A stretch of DNA of 64,000 bases from Apodospora peruviana (lineage: Eukaryota > Ascomycota > Sordariomycetes > Sordariales > Lasiosphaeriaceae). Location: contig JAUEDM010000001.1 of NCBI GenBank assembly GCA_033439685.1, positions 2,604,001-2,668,000 on the forward strand, read 5' to 3'. Shown here in pieces: positions 58,620-64,000 of the stretch. How positions within the stretch are numbered: the stretch's first letter is position 1; every line of letters begins with the position of its first letter. A program made the translations under genes and the position numbers. The notes beneath the pieces were generated by a model, which made no database searches, was not told the origin of the DNA, and saw nothing but the letters and a program-made list of their open reading frames with translations.

Positions 58620-61600
58620 GGCTGCGCAGCTTGTGTGCGATTTGGAATGGTGATGTTGACAAGATTCCGATGTGGCGTTGCGGCTTGCGATGACGTGAAG
58701 CGGAAGCGGGCACTCCCCACGCTCGGTAAGATGAGGCGTGCTACGATGGAGAACGGCTTCTAGTGCGGACGAAATGTCTATCCGAGCACTCGGCAAGGGA
58801 ATAGGTAGTGATGGCCGACGTTGTCGCAGACTGAGTGATGCTCGATATGGTTGCAGTTTGGCAGCTGGGGCGTAGATTCTCGAGTAGTGGGAAGTCGATT
58901 ATTGGCGTCGTGTTTGCTGGAACCTATTGGAAACCGACGGGGATATAGGCAGCGGCAACCTGTCCGCAAGGGTAAGGTAGCTACTCCACTATCTAAGATA
59001 CCTACGAAGTTTGGTCTGTTGGGTGCTCCGCACTAGTACAAATGTTATGGTTCAGGTCTTCAGGTCCCTTGGATGAATGACCCCACTATTATCTGTGCCT
59101 GCCTGTTATTGGCTCCAACCGGACGATGCAGATGATAACTTGAACCTTCCCCTCGACCTCGACTGTTCGTAGACAGCGAGGTCCGCCGCAGGAGGCAGAA
59201 CACACCATTTGGAAGTCACTCTTTCCCATCTGAGATCATGTGAGATGACATAGACAAGGAAAGGACCAACCTCAACCAAGGCACCACCACACAACCCGTT
59301 TCGACTTGAGTCCGACGAGGATCAAGATATCATGTGTGTTAACGATAACATGGATAATGACACCTAACTCCCTTACATACCTAGGTAGGTAGACATTTGT
59401 AAGGCTCTTCCACTTCCTTGTCTCACTAATCCGTAAAGCATTCGATAAGCCAGCAACCAAACCCGTTTGCTGCTGCTGACAAAGGCCGATGGCAGAACAA
59501 GTAGGTATCTAATGCCGCCGCCGGACCGTCGCCAGCTGGCATTCCGAGCGCTCCTGTATCTTTGGATGTGTGCCTTCTGGGCAGCTCTCCAGACAGTGAT
59601 TCGTTAATCTAGGTTCGGAGGCCTTGAAGGTCTTCAGGGGAATATCTGTGTCTGCTTCAGCAGCAACTAGTAGGATCGTGTATTCTTAGCGCGATAGCTG
59701 TCGCTGTTGAGGAGCGCGTGTTCACTGTGAGCGGCACGCTGAACTTACAAGCCTCATAACTTGCTAACGCGGCATCCCGTCATCAGATTCTTATACGGTA
59801 TCTCGCTAATAACAGCCCGATGGAAATACCTCCCATATACCAAACAAAAAGTGTAATGGTGGAACGGTGGGATGTGGCTAGGTACGCCTACGCCAGCATT
59901 CACGTGCGTCTACACGGCTGGATCTTGTCTTCCACACTCCGAGGTACGGCGGATATGAAAATTGATACGGACCACACGGTCACACAGGACTCGAGTCGCC
60001 TGTATCGGGGCGCCATGGATGGCGATGCCCGATTACATACAAGACTAGCCCGACTGTGTCAAGACAAAGGCGAGCCTCACTGGCTTCGTTTGGCTAAACA
60101 GTTGGGAGCCAAATGCTCGAATTGAGTTACCGACAAGCATAAAGAGTATCGCAATGTTTCAAAATTTACAGATCGTACCGCTGCTGGGTAGTTTCAGCTC
60201 ACCTAGACCAGTGCGAGACATTCAGGTCGCAACAAAACTCGTATTGGTAGCTGCCCGCCCGATTCCTACTGGCACATTTTAGAAGCCAGACCCCCACAGA
60301 GGTGGATTGGAGCGGTTGGACAAAGCTGAATGTTGGATCGATTGGGTCATCGTCATCGTCTTCAGCATCAAGCCCAAGGGCTTGACACGGATGTACGTGG
60401 GTAGGTGGTTCTGGACGGAAACGGTGTTTCTGTTCGAACACAGGTGTGGCTTTAATCAAACACCCCGGAAGTCCACTTTTCTGTAAGTATGACTTGCAGA
60501 CCACAAGCAGGGGTCAACAACGACCGTGAAGTCGTACCGATAACACGCTTCTTTCGCCGCGCTCTCGCACGAAGCCTCATTTCTCTCCACTCAGTCATCG
60601 AGCAATTGCTCCGTCTTGTCGCATGTTCAGCGTCATACATCGCCAATCTTACTTTGAGCCAAACATCAATTGCCTGATATATCCGGAAGTGCTGATGACG
60701 TGGAAAGAATGAATTTAAAGGTGGTACGTAGTGGGTGAAGGTGACAAAGGAAGGAGGGAAAAAAAAGACGGCCAGGGCTGACATGTTGCCCAACATGTGT
60801 TAGGCGCAGAATATTTCTAATAAAAGGTCTGGAATCTTGGGAAGTTGGGACCTTTGAAAATGCGATCACTAAAATCGTTCTCGGGCGTCGATTATGGTAG
60901 GGTCACGGACCAAGGACCAGTCAGTCGCAATCGTCATTTTCTTTTTACGGGTGTACTTTATAACCCCTGGTCAGCGGTAGCGTGGTCATCAGCAAGTCGA
61001 GCTGGCTCCTTCCAAGTTCCAACTTCGGTTTCCTTGCACGACCACCGGCGATAGCTTCAAGGTTCCTTCCCGCAATCCGAAACTGGGTGGAGAAAGAAGT
61101 CGGCGTCGGCGTCCACGATCCGCAGATTTCAGACTTGCTGGGGCAAGACGGGACCTGCTCGGCTTACCAGAAATGTAGGAAACCAGCTGCCACCGCTAGG
61201 CAGTCCAACTTTGCATCACATCGTGCCGACCAAAGCACTGGCACTTTTTTGTATATGCCACCTTCCTACCTCGCTCACCCCTTGGCCCTCACCTTGGCCA
61301 GCTTCCTACAACAATCCACATTGCCAATGCGTCTATAAGCCGTCGACCTACCACTTCTGTCCCTGACAATGTCTCTTTCTCCATCTCCTTTTCCCCCACA
61401 CTCCCGTCGCTCCGCGGGCGGGAGCTTGTGGCGTGATGTTGTCTATCCAATCCGTTCCATGCAACGGCGGCACATGTGAGGCCGTTGTGTCTCCACGGGC
61501 GGCTCAGCAACCCTAATTCTCCGGCATCCCGGCCTACCGTTGAGCCCCGGGTGGCAGCTCGCGAGGATGCTACGGACGCCCTAGGCGAGATTGAAGTCAC

Positions 61601-62579
61601 GGACGATATCCATATTTTGAGGCCTGGACGGCCCTCTCAGTGTCTCTGACGCCATCTCGCCTCGCTGTCCTCTGGTATGCCTTTCCTTGTGTCTCCGCAA
61701 GGTTTGGATTTATCTGGGATCAGAGGAGCCGTCTCCATTTATAGCATCCATGGGCCTCTAAGCACTGTATATTTGCCGCGCCCAAATTTCCTGCTTGTGC
61801 CCTCACCGCCGAAACGACAACTGTTTGATTGGGCGGGAATGCTTTGAAGAGCCACAGAATCCAAGGTGGACCAACTAAGACGGAAGACGGCAGCGACGGC
61901 GACAGGACTCAGGAGCGCACGCCTTGATCGCCAACTGCGACCGCAAAGGACACGCGACTAGCCAGTCGCTAGTAACAGCAGCCGTGGTCTGCTTGCCTAA
62001 GTCAGGTGTATAATCAAACCCAAGCGGACAGCCTTAACGTTACTTTTCCTGGTGTCGTGTTCTGCGCTCTTGTTCACGTCCCCGTCAGAGCTCGAGTGAA
62101 GCAGCCGGGAAACTCGCTTCTCATCCACACCCCTGCTGCATGGCCTACTCGGCTGCCCGGTCATGCAGTGGTGTCTTTCTCTCTTCCGACCTCCCACGCA
62201 GCAACTATCTTCTCAATACTAGCCCTAGAGGCCGTTTAAGTACCATTTTCGAGAGACTCCACCTGTGTTTGGTAGCCATCTCACCGTCCTGTATGGCCCT
62301 GCTAGTTGTCTCCATCCAAGGCTATAAGACGCATGTCCTGGCGAAGCCAGCCAGTCAACCATCTTCTTGCTGCCCGATGTACATACATCACCCCGGAACA
62401 CATCAGCATGAAGATGAGCTGGCGCACGCCTCTCCGTTGACTTGTTCAATATTTCTCTTCTTGTCTCGCTGCTCCGAGAGTCTGATGGCCATGTCCTTGC
62501 TATCTCTGTTTCTCATTCTTTCAACTTCCTACCCGTTCTGCAACACCGAGCTCGTCCAAACCCACTCTTACCTCCCACA
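58620..62579. other. Intergenic, 4 kb, no supported gene
   Basis: This is the promoter side of Dsk2 and of the GH18 gene. Frames 59820-60125 (+), 60452-60796 (-) and 61289-61600 (-) are open but without domains or good splice partners. A TACCTAGGTAGGTAG run lies near 59379. The 150 bases before 62580 are pyrimidine-rich, as in many fungal leaders. Confidence 0.5.
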
Positions 62580-64000
62580 ATGAGCCACTCGTCCTCGTCG
62601 TCGCGAAGGTCGCGCCTCGCAAGTGCTTCCAACGTCATGTACACCAACGCTGTCTACTGGCCCAACCACAGAATCTACCAAGGAGACACGCCCGGCACCC
62701 TCAACTACGGCTGTATCAATCGTGTCTACTATGCCTTCGCCAACGTGACGGCAGATGGAGGGGTCTTTGTGAGTGTCTCTGGATGCAGAACTCGGTCTCC
62801 CCGTTTTTGACTAACTTGTGTTAGCTCAGCGATGAGTGGGCAGATGCCACGGCGCCTTGCGATGGGGTCCAGGGCGCATTGGGGTCACTGATGCATCTCA
62901 AACAGAGATACCCCCATCTACAAGTCATCCTATCCATTGGCGGTACCAGCTCGACCGAGACATTCCCTATTGTGGCGTCCAACGCGATACTGCGTGACAA
63001 CTTCGCCCGCGCAGCTCGGGGTCTAGTGGAGGCTTCTGGGCTCGACGGCATAGATAGTGCGGCTCTCTCATCACCCTCGCCCCCCGCTCCTCCCCTTTCT
63101 CGCTGCCTATTGTCCAGTTCCAATAACCAATGGCTGGCACTGGCCCAATCACTCCTACCCCCACTACCCTGACATCCTCCAATCGTGGAGAGAGACGCCG
63201 GCTGACAGGACTAGTTGTTTGGGAATACCCTAGCTCTCCTCAGCAAGGAGCCGACTTCCTGGCCTTACTGGCCGCGATCCGCATCCATCTTCCCGAGGAC
63301 CGTTATTTGCTCACCGCCGCTCTGCCTGCGGTGAGGGTTGTGCTGCAGAATATCGACCTTCGACGAAGCGCCGAGTACCTTGACGCTGTGAACTTGATAG
63401 CCTACGACTTCTTCGGCTCGTGGACTCCCAAAAGTGGCCATCACGCCCAGCTTTACGCCATGAACAAAGAAGAGGCGTCAGGTGCTTCCGGTGTACAATA
63501 TCTCATGGCCTCGGGGGTGCCAAGCAAAAAGATCCTGCTAGGTATCCCCTTGTTTGGGCGCAGCTTCCTCCATGTGAATGGTCCGGGTCACAAGTTCCGG
63601 GGCGCCGGCGGAGACGACGGGTCTTTCGAATACAGCGAGCTACCCAGGAGAGGGACTAAAGAACAGGTCGACAAGCGCACTGTCGCTGCGCAGTGCGTCG
63701 GTGGAGACGGAGGATTTGTCACGTACGACAACCCAGAGACAGTCAAGATCAAGGCTGCCTTCTGCAAGCAGAAAGCCCTTGGGGTGCGTCAACTCCTTCC
63801 TGCCAACACCCCCATTCGCCACGATTCCCACCGACGATGCATCCATTTCGTTTCCCCTCCCACCTTTCAGTAACATCTGAGTCTACCCTCCGTCTGCCAT
63901 CTTCAGAAAACCACAACATCTTGCAAGCCGTATCCCAGGTTATACATCCTCGCATACAGAAAGAACGTTCTAACGCTAATTGGATACACAGGGTCTCTTC
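62580..64000 (+). CDS. GH18 chitinase-like protein, partial, catalytic Asp replaced by Val
   Basis: The gene is cut by the right edge. Exons are 62580-62768, 62825-63056, 63215-63783 and 63992 onward, 333 codons in the window. There is no signal peptide, so an intracellular protein of the fungal cytoplasmic GH18 type is likely. Family words are present: YYAFANV (about 50-56), SIGG at 100-103, and AYDF at 203-206. The DxxDxDxE catalytic motif reads DGIDIVWE (137-144): acid/base Glu144 is present, but the Asp two places before it is Val142. This was read across the intron at 63057-63214, whose acceptor (GGACTAG) gives the expected spacing to WEYP. The alternative acceptor at 63207/63208 would insert two extra residues and still lack the Asp. 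The product may be inactive or only bind chitin. The last intron (208 bases) is unusually long for this window. Confidence 0.85.

Noticed and set aside
1..64000. CRISPR arrays, prophage, rRNA operon, biosynthetic gene cluster
   Set aside because: No regularly spaced repeats, no phage or rRNA sequence, and no polyketide or peptide synthetase or grouped tailoring genes were recognised.

Overview
The window is nuclear DNA of a filamentous ascomycete (Pezizomycotina, most likely Sordariomycetes). Genes carry short GT-AG introns of about 57-120 bases, and start codons sit in A-rich contexts. The families are typical of these fungi: a Zn2Cys6 regulator, DUF3176, a Kap120-type karyopherin, Dsk2, a vWA membrane protein and an intracellular-type GH18 chitinase. 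There is no operon organisation, CRISPR or recognisable bacterial or viral sequence. I support twelve protein-coding loci, one of them broken and one cut by the window edge. I rebuilt intron positions by reading splice sites and checking the frame across every junction.

Layout. 1-12,710: a gene-poor 12.7 kb with no convincing gene. 12,711-15,072 (-): Zn2Cys6 regulator of the Leu3/War1 type, with a repeat-rich 5' leader. 18,861-19,507 (+): small conserved protein with a possible N-myristoylation signal. 19,833-20,927 (-): short-chain dehydrogenase of the D-arabinitol dehydrogenase-like group, probably mitochondrial. 25,007-26,254 (+): flavohemoglobin behind a TATA-box promoter. 27,630-30,120 (+): secreted or membrane vWA protein. 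35,593-37,209 (-): F-box-like Cys-rich protein. 37.2-44.6 kb: gene-poor, with tandem repeats and a 1.04-kb element that has 43-bp terminal inverted repeats. 44,617-46,715 (-): DUF3176 membrane protein with an in-frame stop. 47,219-48,912 (+): nine-exon agmatinase-family enzyme. 49,276-52,356 (-): ZZ/EF-hand membrane protein. 53,177-56,392 (+): importin-11/Kap120. 57,200-58,619 (-): Dsk2/ubiquilin. 62,580-64,000 (+): GH18 chitinase, running off the right edge, with a changed catalytic motif.

The genes do not form one pathway. The right half (47-59 kb) is compact housekeeping DNA with divergent and convergent pairs. The left and middle parts are loose and hold stress, regulatory and surface genes. 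I did not find a clear new multi-gene system. The observations most worth following are: the GH18 motif in which the middle Asp is replaced by Val; the DUF3176 gene with an otherwise perfect frame interrupted by one TAG; the inverted-repeat element at 42.1-43.1 kb; a 9-base palindrome, GTACWGTAC, recurring only between genes; and the sequon-rich tail of the vWA protein.
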